Of a stretch of 64,000 nt of DNA, positions 17,066 through 26,453 are shown piece by piece. Position numbers and translations under genes: made by a program. The DNA comes from RGIG5579 sp045541915 (GTDB lineage Bacteria; Bacillota; Clostridia; Oscillospirales; SIG627): positions 16,893-80,892 of the forward strand of contig JAZQJZ010000015.1 in NCBI GenBank assembly GCA_045541915.1, given 5' to 3'. The number at the start of each line of letters is the position of its first letter. Position 1 is the stretch's first letter. Below the pieces are notes generated by a model that saw only the letters and a program-made list of their open reading frames with translations, was not told the DNA's origin and ran no database searches.

Positions 17066-17614
17066 ATGGCAGGTAACGGAAACGAATTTTTACCCAATTA
17101 TGTGGAGCACATTGTTCCTTTGCAGGAGAAGAAACTAATTTTGCCGAAAAAGATCGGAATCATTTTTGCCGCGATCTTTTTGGTATTTGTTGTTTTGGCA
17201 CTGATTTTAACTTTTAACGCCATTGCCGGTCTTGGCGCGGTGCTTTTGATTTTGGTGGCTTATGTGATCTGGTATCTTTGGCGCTTTGTATCCATTGAGT
17301 TTGAATACACGGTGATTCAGGGAGAACTTTCTTTTGATATTGTATACGGACGCCGTCAGCGGAAAAAATATTTCTCGACCCCTATTTCCAAAATTGAAAA
17401 ATTCGGCAAGATGGAAAACGGAGAAGTTCCCCAAGCCGATCTGCAGGGAGTGGAAAGAGAAGTGTTCTGCGCGGCGAAAAAGACCAATCCCAATACACGC
17501 TATGCCCTTTTAAAGGATCAGGACGGAAAAAAGGTTCTGCTTTATTTTGAGATCACGGAAAAGGCGGAGAAGGTTCTGCGTTTTCATAATTCCCGCGCCT
17601 TTATGGGTTATTAA
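17066..17614 (+). CDS. small membrane protein of unknown function (DUF6106-like)
   Basis: About 182 residues. Two adjacent membrane helices (roughly residues 28-50 and 52-72) are followed by a cytosolic domain resembling a bacterial PH-like domain (FVSIEFEYTVIQGELSFDIVYGRRQRKKYF). The start at 17066 has AAAGGAG nine bases upstream. The gene stands alone between spoIVB and the HtrA gene. I do not recognise a function; the domain name is a guess from shape. Confidence 0.82.
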   Translation: MAGNGNEFLPNYVEHIVPLQEKKLILPKKIGIIFAAIFLVFVVLALILTFNAIAGLGAVLLILVAYVIWYLWRFVSIEFEYTVIQGELSFDIVYGRRQRKKYFSTPISKIEKFGKMENGEVPQADLQGVEREVFCAAKKTNPNTRYALLKDQDGKKVLLYFEITEKAEKVLRFHNSRAFMGY

Positions 17615-17693
17615 ACCGTTCAGCTCTTTTTCACACAGCATTCATTTTTCTCCGTTACAATTGAGACAAACCTAAAGAAAAGAAGGAAAATTT

Positions 17694-19055
17694 ATGACAG
17701 ACGAAAAGAACAATTTGTTCCCGGATGAGAATCAAAACGCAGCGGATCAAGAGGGAAAGCAAAATCAGTCCCAGCCCAGCTACGGCACCTATCAGAACGC
17801 CAACGGGCAGTATTTTTACACCCAGAACGGCGTACCCTACGGCCAGGGCAATGCTCCCCTAGGTCAGGGCCCGGAAAAGAAGCCGAAAAAGCCCGGCAAC
17901 CGTTGGGGGATCATTGCGGCTCTGGCGCTGCTCTACGTGGTTCTGGTGGGAGGTCTGTTTTACCTGATCTCCTCCGGCGTTCTCCGCTTCCAGGTGGATA
18001 TGCCCTCCGGCAACCAAACGGAAGAAGAGAAAAAGGACCAGGAAAAGACCGAGGAAAAAGAGGACAATGCCCCCATTCGGGAAGAGATCTTCACCAATGA
18101 AGGCGGCATTGACAGCGATCCTTATACCGGAGAGGGTCTGACGGCGGTTCAGCTTTATGAAAGCAATGTGGACTCGGTGGTCTTTGTGGAAGCCAATTAC
18201 CGATACGGTACCGCCACCGGCTCCGGCTTTATTGTGGATTCCGAAAACGGCTATATTCTCACCAACCACCATGTGGTCAAGGAGTGCGAGGACATTGCCG
18301 TTACCATGAAAAACGGAGATTCCTATACGGCGAAACTGATCGGCGGTGACGAGATCAATGATGTGGCGGTTCTGAAGGTGGAGGCCAAAGACTTAAAGCA
18401 CGTCACTCTGGGCGATTCCGATAAGATCAAGGTGGGCCAGGAAGTGCTTATCATCGGAAACCCTCTGGGCGATCTGACCTTTACCTTAACAAAGGGCATT
18501 GTTTCTGCGGTGGACCGTACCATCAATACCGGGGAACACAACATCAAGACCTTCCAGACGGATACTGCCATCAACTCCGGTAACTCCGGCGGCCCGGCCT
18601 TTGATACCAACGGCTCGGTGATCGGCATTGCCTCTGCCAAGTATTCTGCCAGCGGCGTGGAGGGCATTGGCTTCTGTATTCCCATTAACGATGCCATGGC
18701 CATTGCCAGAGATCTGGTGGAGCACGGATACGTCACCGGAAGACCCAATTTCGGCATTACCGTTTCCGATTCCCTGGGCTATGAATATACCACCGACTCC
18801 TTTGGAAGAAGAGTGCGCGTGGAAACGGCTTTGGGCGCCAGAGTGGAAGAGGTTGGAAAGGATTCCTGCGCCATGCGCGGTGGAATTCAGGTGGGTGATA
18901 TCATCACCAAGCTGGACGATGTGAAAATCGAAACGGCAAACCAGCTGATCAATGCGAAAAATTCTCACAAGGCCGGAGATACGGTCACCCTTGAGGTCTA
19001 TCGGAAGGGCGAAAAGGTCACCTTGACCGTGACCCTGGACGAATACACCCCGTAA
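17694..19055 (+). CDS. HtrA/DegP-type membrane-anchored serine protease
   Basis: A 453-residue quality-control protease. A low-complexity Gln/Asn/Gly-rich cytosolic N-terminus (residues 1-70) precedes one membrane helix (about 75-100) and an acidic linker. The trypsin-like domain has His in NHHVV (about 191), Asp in NDVAVLKV (about 222) and Ser in GNSGGPAF (about 298). A PDZ domain covers roughly 345-450. The protease domain faces outside the membrane, where such enzymes degrade misfolded secreted proteins. Monocistronic, with a terminator right after it. Confidence 0.95.
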   Translation: MTDEKNNLFPDENQNAADQEGKQNQSQPSYGTYQNANGQYFYTQNGVPYGQGNAPLGQGPEKKPKKPGNRWGIIAALALLYVVLVGGLFYLISSGVLRFQVDMPSGNQTEEEKKDQEKTEEKEDNAPIREEIFTNEGGIDSDPYTGEGLTAVQLYESNVDSVVFVEANYRYGTATGSGFIVDSENGYILTNHHVVKECEDIAVTMKNGDSYTAKLIGGDEINDVAVLKVEAKDLKHVTLGDSDKIKVGQEVLIIGNPLGDLTFTLTKGIVSAVDRTINTGEHNIKTFQTDTAINSGNSGGPAFDTNGSVIGIASAKYSASGVEGIGFCIPINDAMAIARDLVEHGYVTGRPNFGITVSDSLGYEYTTDSFGRRVRVETALGARVEEVGKDSCAMRGGIQVGDIITKLDDVKIETANQLINAKNSHKAGDTVTLEVYRKGEKVTLTVTLDEYTP

Positions 19056-19074
19056 GAAAAGAAAAACACAAAAC

Positions 19075-19109
19075 AAAAAACTCGATGATTTTCATCGAGT
19101 TTTTTCTTT
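19075..19109. terminator. bidirectional terminator between htrA-like gene and ddl
   Basis: AAAAAACTCGATGA and TCATCGAGTTTTTT form a perfect hairpin. The CTCGATG core recurs in terminators at 45516 and 63886. Confidence 0.85.
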
Positions 19110-19112
19110 TAT

Positions 19113-20054
19113 TCATTTACCTTCCAGAGCAAGGCTTACAAGGCCTGTGACCAATTCCGGAAAGGAGATGCCCTGGGCCCGGGCCGCATCAGGGAAGAGG
19201 GAGGTGGCGGTCATTCCGGGGCTGGTATTCAATTCGATCACAAAGGGATCGCCCTTTTCATCGGTCATCATATCCACGCGGGCAAGACCGCGGCAACCGG
19301 TAACAATATAAGCCGAGACGGCAATTTCGCGCACCTTTTTCTCCAGATCCGGGGAAATGTTTGCCGGAATGATGTGGTGGCTCTGGCCGGGGGTATATTT
19401 GGAGTGGTAATCGTAGTATTCTCCCTCGGAGGTGATCTGGATCACCGGGAGAACCCGGAGGGTGTCATTTCCCATAATGGGCACGGTCAATTCCACACCG
19501 GAAAGAAATGCTTCGGCCAGAATGTCATCCCCAAAGGAAAAAAGCTCCTTTAAGGCCGGGAGGGCCTCCTCTTTTTTTCGCACGATGGCGGTGCCGATGC
19601 TGCTTCCCTGGCGGCAAGCCTTGAAAATGAAGGGAAGACCCAGCTTTTCCAGGGCCGTTTCGGCGGCCTTTTTCGGGTCCTTTTTTTCTTCCTTTCCAAT
19701 GACGTAAAAGGGCGCGGTGGGAATACCGCTTTGAGCCAGGATCTTTTTGGTCAGGATCTTATCCATACAAACGGCGCTGGCGGCAACACCGGGTCCGGTA
19801 TAGGGAATCCCCATCCATTCCAGCATCCCCTGGATGGTGCCGTCCTCGCCGCCCAGACCGTGAAGGGCAATGAAGGCGCAGTCCGGACGGATTTCCCGGA
19901 TCTTGGAAATATCCTCCCGGCCGGGATCAAATTCTGTGACGCGAAAGCCGGCTTTTTTGAGGGCATCGGAAACCGCGGCGCCGCTTCGGAGGGAAACGTC
20001 CCGTTCGGTGCTTTTTCCACCCATGAGAACCAGAATGTGTTTTTGATCTGTCAT
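19113..20054 (-). CDS. ddl: D-alanine--D-alanine ligase
   Basis: A 313-residue ATP-grasp ligase that joins two D-Ala for the peptidoglycan precursor. The start MGGKSTERDVSLRSG, the loop HGLGGEDGTIQGMLE (about residues 80-94), IPYTGPGVAAS and the C-terminal ARVDMMTDEKGDPFVIELNT metal-binding block match the Ddl family. The Tyr-Asp-Tyr-His-Ser-Lys-Tyr stretch in EGEYYDYHSKYTPG is the omega loop typical of D-Ala-D-Ala ligases with a Tyr. Located convergent to the HtrA gene. Confidence 0.96.
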   Translation of the reverse strand: MTDQKHILVLMGGKSTERDVSLRSGAAVSDALKKAGFRVTEFDPGREDISKIREIRPDCAFIALHGLGGEDGTIQGMLEWMGIPYTGPGVAASAVCMDKILTKKILAQSGIPTAPFYVIGKEEKKDPKKAAETALEKLGLPFIFKACRQGSSIGTAIVRKKEEALPALKELFSFGDDILAEAFLSGVELTVPIMGNDTLRVLPVIQITSEGEYYDYHSKYTPGQSHHIIPANISPDLEKKVREIAVSAYIVTGCRGLARVDMMTDEKGDPFVIELNTSPGMTATSLFPDAARAQGISFPELVTGLVSLALEGK

Positions 20055-20080
20055 AACAAAGCCTCTTTTTTTCTTTTATT

Positions 20081-20695
20081 CTATGAAAACAGCTCCGGTT
20101 TTGTCACTTCCGGGAAAAAATCGGAAAGGAAGGAGCGAAATGCTCGCACAGCGCGCCGGATAAAGGAATCCACCGCTTCATCGGTAAACACCTCTGATTC
20201 CGGGAGAGCTTCGGTGGTGTGCCAGGTGAAATTAAATTCCAAAAACTCCCGGATCTGGTTTTCCGGAAGAGAAAGGCGATTCTCATAAAGGCTCTTTTCC
20301 GGGCAGTGAAGCCTGGACCAAAGCTCTTTGGACCAAGGCATTCTTTGCGCCGATCGGCTGCCTGCGCGGGCCAATTCTTTCCGGTAATCCGGGAACCAAT
20401 TTTCACCGGTATAGCCCTTTCGGTGGGCTTTTTGAGGTCCGTTGTCCCAAAGATAATCCAGATACAGATGAAAGAGAACGCCAAGATCAAAATCCCGGTT
20501 AAGATCCAGCTCTTTTCCAAAGCGGATCAGTCCCTTCAGACGCTCCTCGGGAGCAAGATCCCGCAGATGGATCCGGTCTTTTGCCTTTCGGTCGTGGTCC
20601 AGGCAATCCGGTAAAATACAGCCGAGAAAATAGGAATCTGATCCCTCCGGCCAAAGGGTGTATCCGGCCTGGAGGTGCATCATGGTTGCTGGCAT
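20081..20695 (-). CDS. zinc-dependent phospholipase C-like / DUF hydrolase
   Basis: About 204 residues, beginning MPATMMHLQAGY. It has the metal-ligand pattern of the S1-P1/phospholipase C-like family: an early His, FLGCILPDCLDHD, and LGVLFHLYLDYLWDNG. Such proteins are common in Clostridia and mostly uncharacterised. It starts seven bases after the queT stop and thus is probably co-expressed with it under the preQ1 riboswitch. GAGG lies five bases upstream of the chosen start; the longer frame overlaps queT. Confidence 0.75.
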   Translation of the reverse strand: MPATMMHLQAGYTLWPEGSDSYFLGCILPDCLDHDRKAKDRIHLRDLAPEERLKGLIRFGKELDLNRDFDLGVLFHLYLDYLWDNGPQKAHRKGYTGENWFPDYRKELARAGSRSAQRMPWSKELWSRLHCPEKSLYENRLSLPENQIREFLEFNFTWHTTEALPESEVFTDEAVDSFIRRAVRAFRSFLSDFFPEVTKPELFS

Positions 20696-20702
20696 AATAA
20701 CC

Positions 20703-21194
20703 TCACTGAAAATGTTTTTGAAAGGGGAAAAGGGCGCCGTATAAAAGAAAGCCGCCAAGTCCGGCAGAAAGGGCCTCTCCCACGAAAAAGACAAGGAATA
20801 GAAGGGGAAGGCCAAATGAATCAAAGCCGTAAGTAAAATACAAAATGGGAGGAATGATCAGGGTATTAGCAAGAACGGGCGGGATGAGCGCAAGATAGGG
20901 CTTTTTTCTCAAAAGATAGGTTCCCACTGCCCCGAGAAGGGAGGCAAGAGAGCCAAATAGAATATCCAGAAAGTGCGCGCCGCAGAGAATGTTTGCCACA
21001 AGGCATCCGCAAAACAGACCCGGAACAGCCGCCGGGGTGAAAAGGGGCAAGACCGCCAGTGCTTCGGAAAAGCGAAGCTCAAAGGGTCCGATGGCAAGGC
21101 CAAGGGAGGCGGAAACCAGGGTCAGGGCGGCGTAGAGCGCGGCGATGATGGCGCCTTGTGAGAGGAGCCGGACGGATTTTCGTTTCATATTCAT
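20703..21194 (-). CDS. queT: QueT-type queuosine precursor transporter
   Basis: A 163-residue protein with five to six membrane helices and the QueT motif FELRFSEALAVLP near residue 40. QueT is the substrate-binding S component of an energy-coupling factor transporter that imports preQ1 or a related queuosine precursor used to modify tRNA. A class I preQ1 riboswitch immediately upstream strengthens the assignment independently. Confidence 0.93.
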   Translation of the reverse strand: MNMKRKSVRLLSQGAIIAALYAALTLVSASLGLAIGPFELRFSEALAVLPLFTPAAVPGLFCGCLVANILCGAHFLDILFGSLASLLGAVGTYLLRKKPYLALIPPVLANTLIIPPILYFTYGFDSFGLPLLFLVFFVGEALSAGLGGFLLYGALFPFQKHFQ

Positions 21195-21203
21195 TTTTCT
21201 CCT

Positions 21204-21240
21204 GTAGTTTTGTTTTGGGTGAGGAAGGTTTCGAACTCAC
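21204..21240 (-). promoter_or_regulatory. preQ1 class I riboswitch
   Basis: On the minus strand GTGAG and CTCAC form the P1 stem (21236-21240 with 21219-21223). UUC follows the 5' arm, and an A-rich tail ends in ACUA, which folds back as the H-type pseudoknot typical of preQ1-I. The ACUA is followed directly by CAGGAG, the ribosome site of queT, so the switch should act on translation. Confidence 0.8.
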
Positions 21241-21259
21241 CGCTCATACGAGCCAGAAT

Positions 21260-21288
21260 ATTCTATCACAAATGCCGCGCCATTGCAA
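21260..21288 (-). promoter_or_regulatory. sigma-A promoter of queT
   Basis: Minus strand TTGCAA, 17-base spacer, TAGAAT, ending about 20 bases before the riboswitch. Confidence 0.65.
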
Positions 21289-21352
21289 GGGGAGAGAGGG
21301 GAAAGAGGGAAGAGTGAAAAGAGAAGGGAGCTCAGGGCCGCTTCCTTCTCTT

Positions 21353-21922
21353 TTAATCGGTATGACACTCCACGGTGATGGTAAGGAGGTTGTGCTCGGT
21401 TTTGGCACCGCGGATCTCCACGCTGTATTCCACTTCCACCGTGCCTCCTTCTTCGGTAAGGTCGGATTTAAGGGAATGGGTGTGCAAAAACACCGAGGGG
21501 ATTCCGCCGCCGGCACCGTAATCACAAAGGTGGCGATGGGCGTTTTCAAAGACCATACAGGTCTTAACAGTTCCGCGCCGAAGCATAATGAGCATTCCCG
21601 TGGCGGTGAGGCAAAAGGTGGTTAGGCACCCCTCCAGCCCGGTGATCTCGGAATCCTCGTAGCTGATGCGAAAGGAACCGTCCTCCTCTATGGAAAAAAG
21701 CCCGTGGGCGGTGAGGGTGGTGGCACTGTGGGGAGAGGGAGGAAGCTCCTTGGGCGCTTCTTCCCAGCGATCGGAGGGAGTAGAGGGAAATTCCAGTCCC
21801 ATCTCCTCCAGGATCTCCTCCCAGACCTCTTCTACCTCTTCCGGTTCTTCTTCAGGAGGAAAAAAATCCAGGGCCGAAAGGCTTCTGGAGCTGAAAACGG
21901 TGATCTTGCAAGGGTGTTTCAT
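21353..21922 (-). CDS. DUF1934 family protein (YwiB-like)
   Basis: About 189 residues. The C-terminal two thirds show the DUF1934 beta-barrel features (FRISYEDSEITGLEG, GTVKTCMVFE, LHTHSLKSDLTEEGGTVEVEYSVEI). The N-terminal part contains a strongly acidic insert (PPEEEPEEVEEVWEE) that is not typical and may be a flexible loop. The family is calycin-like and has no assigned function. GGAGG precedes the start at 21922. It is divergent from topB. Confidence 0.8.
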   Translation of the reverse strand: MKHPCKITVFSSRSLSALDFFPPEEEPEEVEEVWEEILEEMGLEFPSTPSDRWEEAPKELPPSPHSATTLTAHGLFSIEEDGSFRISYEDSEITGLEGCLTTFCLTATGMLIMLRRGTVKTCMVFENAHRHLCDYGAGGGIPSVFLHTHSLKSDLTEEGGTVEVEYSVEIRGAKTEHNLLTITVECHTD

Positions 21923-21985
21923 AATATCCTCCTTCTTTTTTTGGTATCTTACCATAAAGGAGGCTGCAAAGTCAATGAACAACAG

Positions 21986-22014
21986 TTGAAAAAAGCGTTT
22001 TTGTGTGATATACT
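21986..22014 (+). promoter_or_regulatory. sigma-A promoter of topB
   Basis: TTGAAA (21986-21991), 17-base spacer, TATACT (22009-22014), 30 bases before the start. Confidence 0.65.
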
Positions 22015-22043
22015 AATGGGAAACAAGGAAAGGAGGAGCCAGG

Positions 22044-24128
22044 ATGATTCTCATCATTGCAGAAAAGCCCAGTTTGGCAAGAAACATTGCCTCTGCGATT
22101 GGCAACCTTTCCCGTCGCAAGGGTTATTTGGAGGGAGAAGGGTATTTGGTTACCTGGGCCTTCGGGCACCTGTTTTCCCTTTGCGATATTGAAGCCTATA
22201 CCGGAAAAACCGAAAGCGGCCGGTGGAGCATGGAGAATATCCCATGTTTTCCCGAGCAATTCCGCTTTGCCTTGAGAAAGGATGAAAGCGGCAAGGTGGA
22301 TTCCGGTGTGGCAGAGCAGTTTGAGACCATTCGCAGCCTTTGCCACCGCCAGGATGTGGAGGCCATTATCAATGCCGGGGACGCAGACCGGGAGGGGGAA
22401 ATCATCATTCGCCTTTGTCTGATGCACGCCGGGGAAATCCATAAGCCCATCTTGCGCCTGTGGCTCCCGGATCAGACGGTGGAAACGGTGCAGGCGGCCT
22501 TGAAGGAGGCAAAGGACCAGTCTCAGTATGACAATCTGGCAGACGAGGGCTTTGCCCGGACCTATATTGACTGGCTTTACGGGGTGAATCTGACTCGCTT
22601 TGCCACCTTAAAGACCGGAACTCTTCTTCGGGTGGGACGGGTGATCGTTCCCATTGTGAAGGCCATTTACGATCGGGATATGGCCATTGCCAATTTCAAG
22701 CCCGAAATTTATTACGGCGTTTCCTCCAAGCCCGAGGACGGGGTAGAATTGGTCAGCAAAAAGAAGTTTTCCAAGGAGGAAAAGGACAAGGCCCAGGCCT
22801 GGGCAGATCTTCTGAACCGTACTCCTTGCGTGGTGAAAAGCCGCAAGAGCAAGAAGGACACCCTGCAGCCGGGTAAGCTCTATTCTCTTTCCAAATTGCA
22901 AAATGCCCTGGGAAAGAAATACAAAATGCCCATGGACAAGTCTCTTGCCATTGTGCAAGCCCTTTACGAAAAGGGATATGTTACCTATCCCAGAACCAAC
23001 TCCGAATACCTGGCCACCGCAGAAAAGGACAAGATGAAGAAGATCCTTTCCGTTCTTTCTGCCGCCCGGTATCCGGTGACCTTCAAAGACAAAAAAACCA
23101 TTTTTGACGATAGCAAGATCGAATCCCACTCTGCCTTGACTCCCACGGTGAAGATCCCCAAAAAGGAGGCCTTGAGCGAGGAAGAGGTGAAGGTGTATCA
23201 GGCCATTTTGCGCCGCTTTGTGGCGGTTTTTTGCAGTGAGGATTGCATCTGCGAAAAAACGGAGCTTTCCATTGCCGCAGGGGAACTGGAAAGTTTTACC
23301 TTAAAGGGCAATATCATTTTACAGCCGGGCTGGACCCGGTTTGACGATGCCAACCGAAACGATAAGGTGCTTCCGGATTTAAAGGTAGGGGATGTGGTAA
23401 AAACCGATTTTCAGATCCGGGAAAAGGAAACCTCCCCTCCCAAGCACTACACCATTGAGACCTTGAACAACTACCTGAAAAATCCCTTCCGGGAAGAGAA
23501 GGCCAAGGCCGACGAGGAGGAAATGGATGACGCGGAGGAGTACCGCGCCATGTTTGAGGGTCTGGAATTGGGCACGGAGGCGACCCGTACCGGCATCATT
23601 GAAAACGCCCGGAAATCAGGATACATTCAGCTGAAAAAAGACGTTTATACCATTTTGCCCGACGGAAAATATCTCATTGAGCAGCTTTCCATGATGGGCA
23701 TCAGTATGGATAAATACAAGACTGCCACCACCGGTAAGGCCTTGAAAAAGGTATTCCGCGGCGAGATTCCCGTTTCCGGGGCGGTGCAGATTGCCCAGGA
23801 GGAGATCCGGGAGGTATTTGCTTTTTCCCGGGAGCATCAGGATCAGGACACGGGACTGTACGGAGATAAGGTGGGCGTTTGCCCTCTTTGCGGAAACGAT
23901 GTGGTCAAGGGGAAGTATTCCTATGGCTGTCGTGGCTTCCGGGAGGGCTGTAAATTCCGCATCAACCTTTCCATTCTTTCCAGAACCATTCCCATCTCCC
24001 AGGCAAAATTGCTTTTAGAGGAGGGCAAAACTCAGCTTTTACAGGGCTTTGTTTCTCCCCGAACGGGAAATGCCTTTTCCGCAAGGCTCAGCCGTGGGCC
24101 GGACGGAAAGATCAATTTTGAATTTTAG
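22044..24128 (+). CDS. topB: DNA topoisomerase III-like type IA topoisomerase
   Basis: A 694-residue type IA topoisomerase. The TOPRIM domain starts at residue 1 (LIIAEKPSLARNIA) and includes the acidic DADREGE motif (about 112-118). The active-site Tyr lies in VTYPRTNSEYL (about residue 315). A single C-terminal cysteine module (CPLCGNDV... CRGFREGCKF, about 613-640) replaces the multiple zinc fingers of TopA, in line with TopB. It relaxes or decatenates negatively supercoiled DNA through a single-strand break. First gene of a run with a cysteine desulfurase and thiI. Confidence 0.93.
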   Translation: MILIIAEKPSLARNIASAIGNLSRRKGYLEGEGYLVTWAFGHLFSLCDIEAYTGKTESGRWSMENIPCFPEQFRFALRKDESGKVDSGVAEQFETIRSLCHRQDVEAIINAGDADREGEIIIRLCLMHAGEIHKPILRLWLPDQTVETVQAALKEAKDQSQYDNLADEGFARTYIDWLYGVNLTRFATLKTGTLLRVGRVIVPIVKAIYDRDMAIANFKPEIYYGVSSKPEDGVELVSKKKFSKEEKDKAQAWADLLNRTPCVVKSRKSKKDTLQPGKLYSLSKLQNALGKKYKMPMDKSLAIVQALYEKGYVTYPRTNSEYLATAEKDKMKKILSVLSAARYPVTFKDKKTIFDDSKIESHSALTPTVKIPKKEALSEEEVKVYQAILRRFVAVFCSEDCICEKTELSIAAGELESFTLKGNIILQPGWTRFDDANRNDKVLPDLKVGDVVKTDFQIREKETSPPKHYTIETLNNYLKNPFREEKAKADEEEMDDAEEYRAMFEGLELGTEATRTGIIENARKSGYIQLKKDVYTILPDGKYLIEQLSMMGISMDKYKTATTGKALKKVFRGEIPVSGAVQIAQEEIREVFAFSREHQDQDTGLYGDKVGVCPLCGNDVVKGKYSYGCRGFREGCKFRINLSILSRTIPISQAKLLLEEGKTQLLQGFVSPRTGNAFSARLSRGPDGKINFEF

Positions 24129-24149
24129 TGAAGTGAGAATCAAACACTT

Positions 24150-25262
24150 ATGATCTATTTTGACAACGCCGCTTCCTCCCCCTTAAGTCCCAGGGTAAAG
24201 GAGGTTCTTTGGGAAGAACTTTCCCATTTTGCCAATCCCTCCTCCTTGCACAGCCTTGGCTTCGAAGCGGAAAAAAGAATGAAAGAAGCAAGACGCCAGG
24301 TGGCAAAGACCCTTCTTGCCAGAGAGGACGAGATCGTCTTCACCTCCGGCGGCACCGAGGCGGACAATCTGGGGGTCTTGGGTGCGGCAAGAGCCCTTCG
24401 CCGCAGAGGAAATCGGATCCTTTCCACCAATTCGGAGCATCCGGCGGTGGAGGAATGCTTGAAAAAATTAGAGGAGGAAGGGTTCGAGGTGATCCGCCTT
24501 TCCACCCGATCGGGCGCCCTTTCTCTTGAAGAATGGGAAGCGGCAACCGATGAAAAAACCGTTTTGGTGGCGGCCATGCACACCAACAACGAGACCGGTG
24601 CCATCTATGACATTCCGGCCATTTCCCGGATCGCCAAAAGAAAAAATCCCAATTGTCTTGTGTTTTGTGACGGAGTACAGGGCTACTGCAAGGGGGACAT
24701 CACTCCCTCCCGGATGGGAGTGGATCTGTTGAGTCTTTCCTCTCATAAGATCTGCGGCCCCAAGGGCGTTGGAGCCCTTTACATTCGAAAAGGACTTCAC
24801 CTGCCGCCGCTTTTATTAGGCGGAGGTCAGGAAAACGGGATCCGCTCCGGTACGGAGAATCTTCCGGGCATTGTGGCCTTTGGTGCCGCCGCGAGTCAGG
24901 CGTGGGAAACAAGGAACGAGGGAATCGAAAGAATGAATGGGATCCGGGAAGTGATCTGCCGTGGCCTTGAAGGGGAAAGCAGGGTTCGAATTCATCAGCC
25001 TGAAAATCCCTCCTGCCACATTCTTTCCATGAGTGTTTCCCCCTTCCGGTCAGAGGTTCTGCTTCATACCCTTTCCCAAAGGGGAGTTTTGGTCTCCTCC
25101 GGCTCCGCTTGCTCCTCCCACAAAGGAAAAAGCCCTGTTTTGAAGAATTTTGGACTATCGGACAAGGAAAGCGACAGCACGATCCGCCTTTCCTTTTCTC
25201 CCTTGAATACCCCCGAAGAAGGGGAAGAATTCGTGCGAATCTTAAAAGAAATTCTCAGGTGA
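24150..25262 (+). CDS. cysteine desulfurase (NifS/IscS family)
   Basis: A 370-residue PLP enzyme that moves sulfur from cysteine to its own active-site Cys. The PLP Lys is in SSHKICGPKG (about residue 200), the His in SEHPAVEE (about 97) and the active Cys in SSGSACSSHKGK (about 322). It lies 21 bases after topB and three bases before thiI. The pairing with ThiI means it most likely supplies sulfur for 4-thiouridine in tRNA, as the dedicated NifZ-type desulfurase does in Bacillus. Confidence 0.93.
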   Translation: MIYFDNAASSPLSPRVKEVLWEELSHFANPSSLHSLGFEAEKRMKEARRQVAKTLLAREDEIVFTSGGTEADNLGVLGAARALRRRGNRILSTNSEHPAVEECLKKLEEEGFEVIRLSTRSGALSLEEWEAATDEKTVLVAAMHTNNETGAIYDIPAISRIAKRKNPNCLVFCDGVQGYCKGDITPSRMGVDLLSLSSHKICGPKGVGALYIRKGLHLPPLLLGGGQENGIRSGTENLPGIVAFGAAASQAWETRNEGIERMNGIREVICRGLEGESRVRIHQPENPSCHILSMSVSPFRSEVLLHTLSQRGVLVSSGSACSSHKGKSPVLKNFGLSDKESDSTIRLSFSPLNTPEEGEEFVRILKEILR

Positions 25263-25265
25263 AAT

Positions 25266-26444
25266 ATGGAAAAAAGATCGATCCTTTTAAAATACGGCGA
25301 GTTGATCCTGAAAGGGGATAACCGCAGTTATTTTGACGCTTCTCTTTTGCGTCAGATCCGCCGAAAATTAAAGCCTTTGGGAGAATACCGGGTGTTTTCT
25401 TCCCAGTCCACGGTATTTGTGGAATCGGAGGATGACTCCCTTTTGGACCTTGCTCTGCCGGAATTGAAAAAGGTATTTGGCATTGTGAGCCTTTCCATTG
25501 CCTGGCGTGTGGAAAAGAATATGGATGTGATTTTAAAGACGGTGGGGGAAAAAATTGCACCCGGTCTGGTGGGCGCGGTCTCCTTTAAGGCAGACGCCCG
25601 TCGCAGTGACAAGAAATTCCCTTTGAAAAGTCCCGAAATCTGCCGGGAAGTGGGCGGCGCGGTGCTCCGCACTCTGGGAAAAAATGCCCCCAAGGTAGAT
25701 GTTCACCATCCCCAGGAGGTGGTTTGGGTGGAGATTCGGGAGGACTGGGCGTATGTGCATGCCGGAAAGATCCCCGGCGCCGGCGGTATGCCCTACGGCA
25801 CCAGCGGAAGAGCCTTGCTTTTGCTCTCCGGCGGCATTGATTCCCCCGTGGCAGGCTTTCGTATGGCAAAGCGCGGCGCCTTTGTGGACGCTTTGCACTT
25901 TGAATCCTTCCCTTATACCTCCGAAAGAGCCAAGGAAAAGGTGATGGATCTGGCCAGAAAGCTCTGCGCCTATACGGATACCATCAATTTTGCCAGCATC
26001 CGCTTGACCGATCTGCAGCTTGCCCTTCAAAGCGCTTGCCAGGAGGAGTATTTTACCATTCTGCTCCGGCGCAGTATGATGCGCCTTGCCTGTCGGGTGG
26101 CGCAAAGGCAAGGGTGCGGCGCCATTGTCACCGGGGAGAGCCTGGGACAGGTGGCAAGTCAGACCATGGATGCCCTTCGCTGTACCGATGCAGTGGCAAC
26201 CCTTCCGGTTTACCGGCCTTTGATCGGTATGGACAAAGAGGAGATCGTTTCTACCAGCCGTGCCATTGACTGCTTTGAGACCTCCATTCTTCCTTACGAG
26301 GACTGCTGCACGGTCTTTACGCCCCGTCACCCCAAGCTCAATCCTACCCTGGAGGCAGTATTGGCGGAGGAGGCAAAATTGGACCTTGCCGCTCTGGAGG
26401 ATGCGGCCTTTAAAAATTTGGAATTTGTTCGGATCGACCGATAG
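25266..26444 (+). CDS. thiI: tRNA 4-thiouridine synthetase ThiI
   Basis: A 392-residue protein that adenylates U8 of tRNA and inserts sulfur. The THUMP domain lies at about residues 60-165, followed by the PP-loop LLLSGGIDSPVAGFRM (about 185-200). The C-terminal rhodanese domain of the E. coli enzyme is absent, as usual in Firmicutes, so sulfur must come directly from the neighbouring desulfurase. Confidence 0.95.
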   Translation: MEKRSILLKYGELILKGDNRSYFDASLLRQIRRKLKPLGEYRVFSSQSTVFVESEDDSLLDLALPELKKVFGIVSLSIAWRVEKNMDVILKTVGEKIAPGLVGAVSFKADARRSDKKFPLKSPEICREVGGAVLRTLGKNAPKVDVHHPQEVVWVEIREDWAYVHAGKIPGAGGMPYGTSGRALLLLSGGIDSPVAGFRMAKRGAFVDALHFESFPYTSERAKEKVMDLARKLCAYTDTINFASIRLTDLQLALQSACQEEYFTILLRRSMMRLACRVAQRQGCGAIVTGESLGQVASQTMDALRCTDAVATLPVYRPLIGMDKEEIVSTSRAIDCFETSILPYEDCCTVFTPRHPKLNPTLEAVLAEEAKLDLAALEDAAFKNLEFVRIDR

Positions 26445-26453
26445 GAGAGACCA

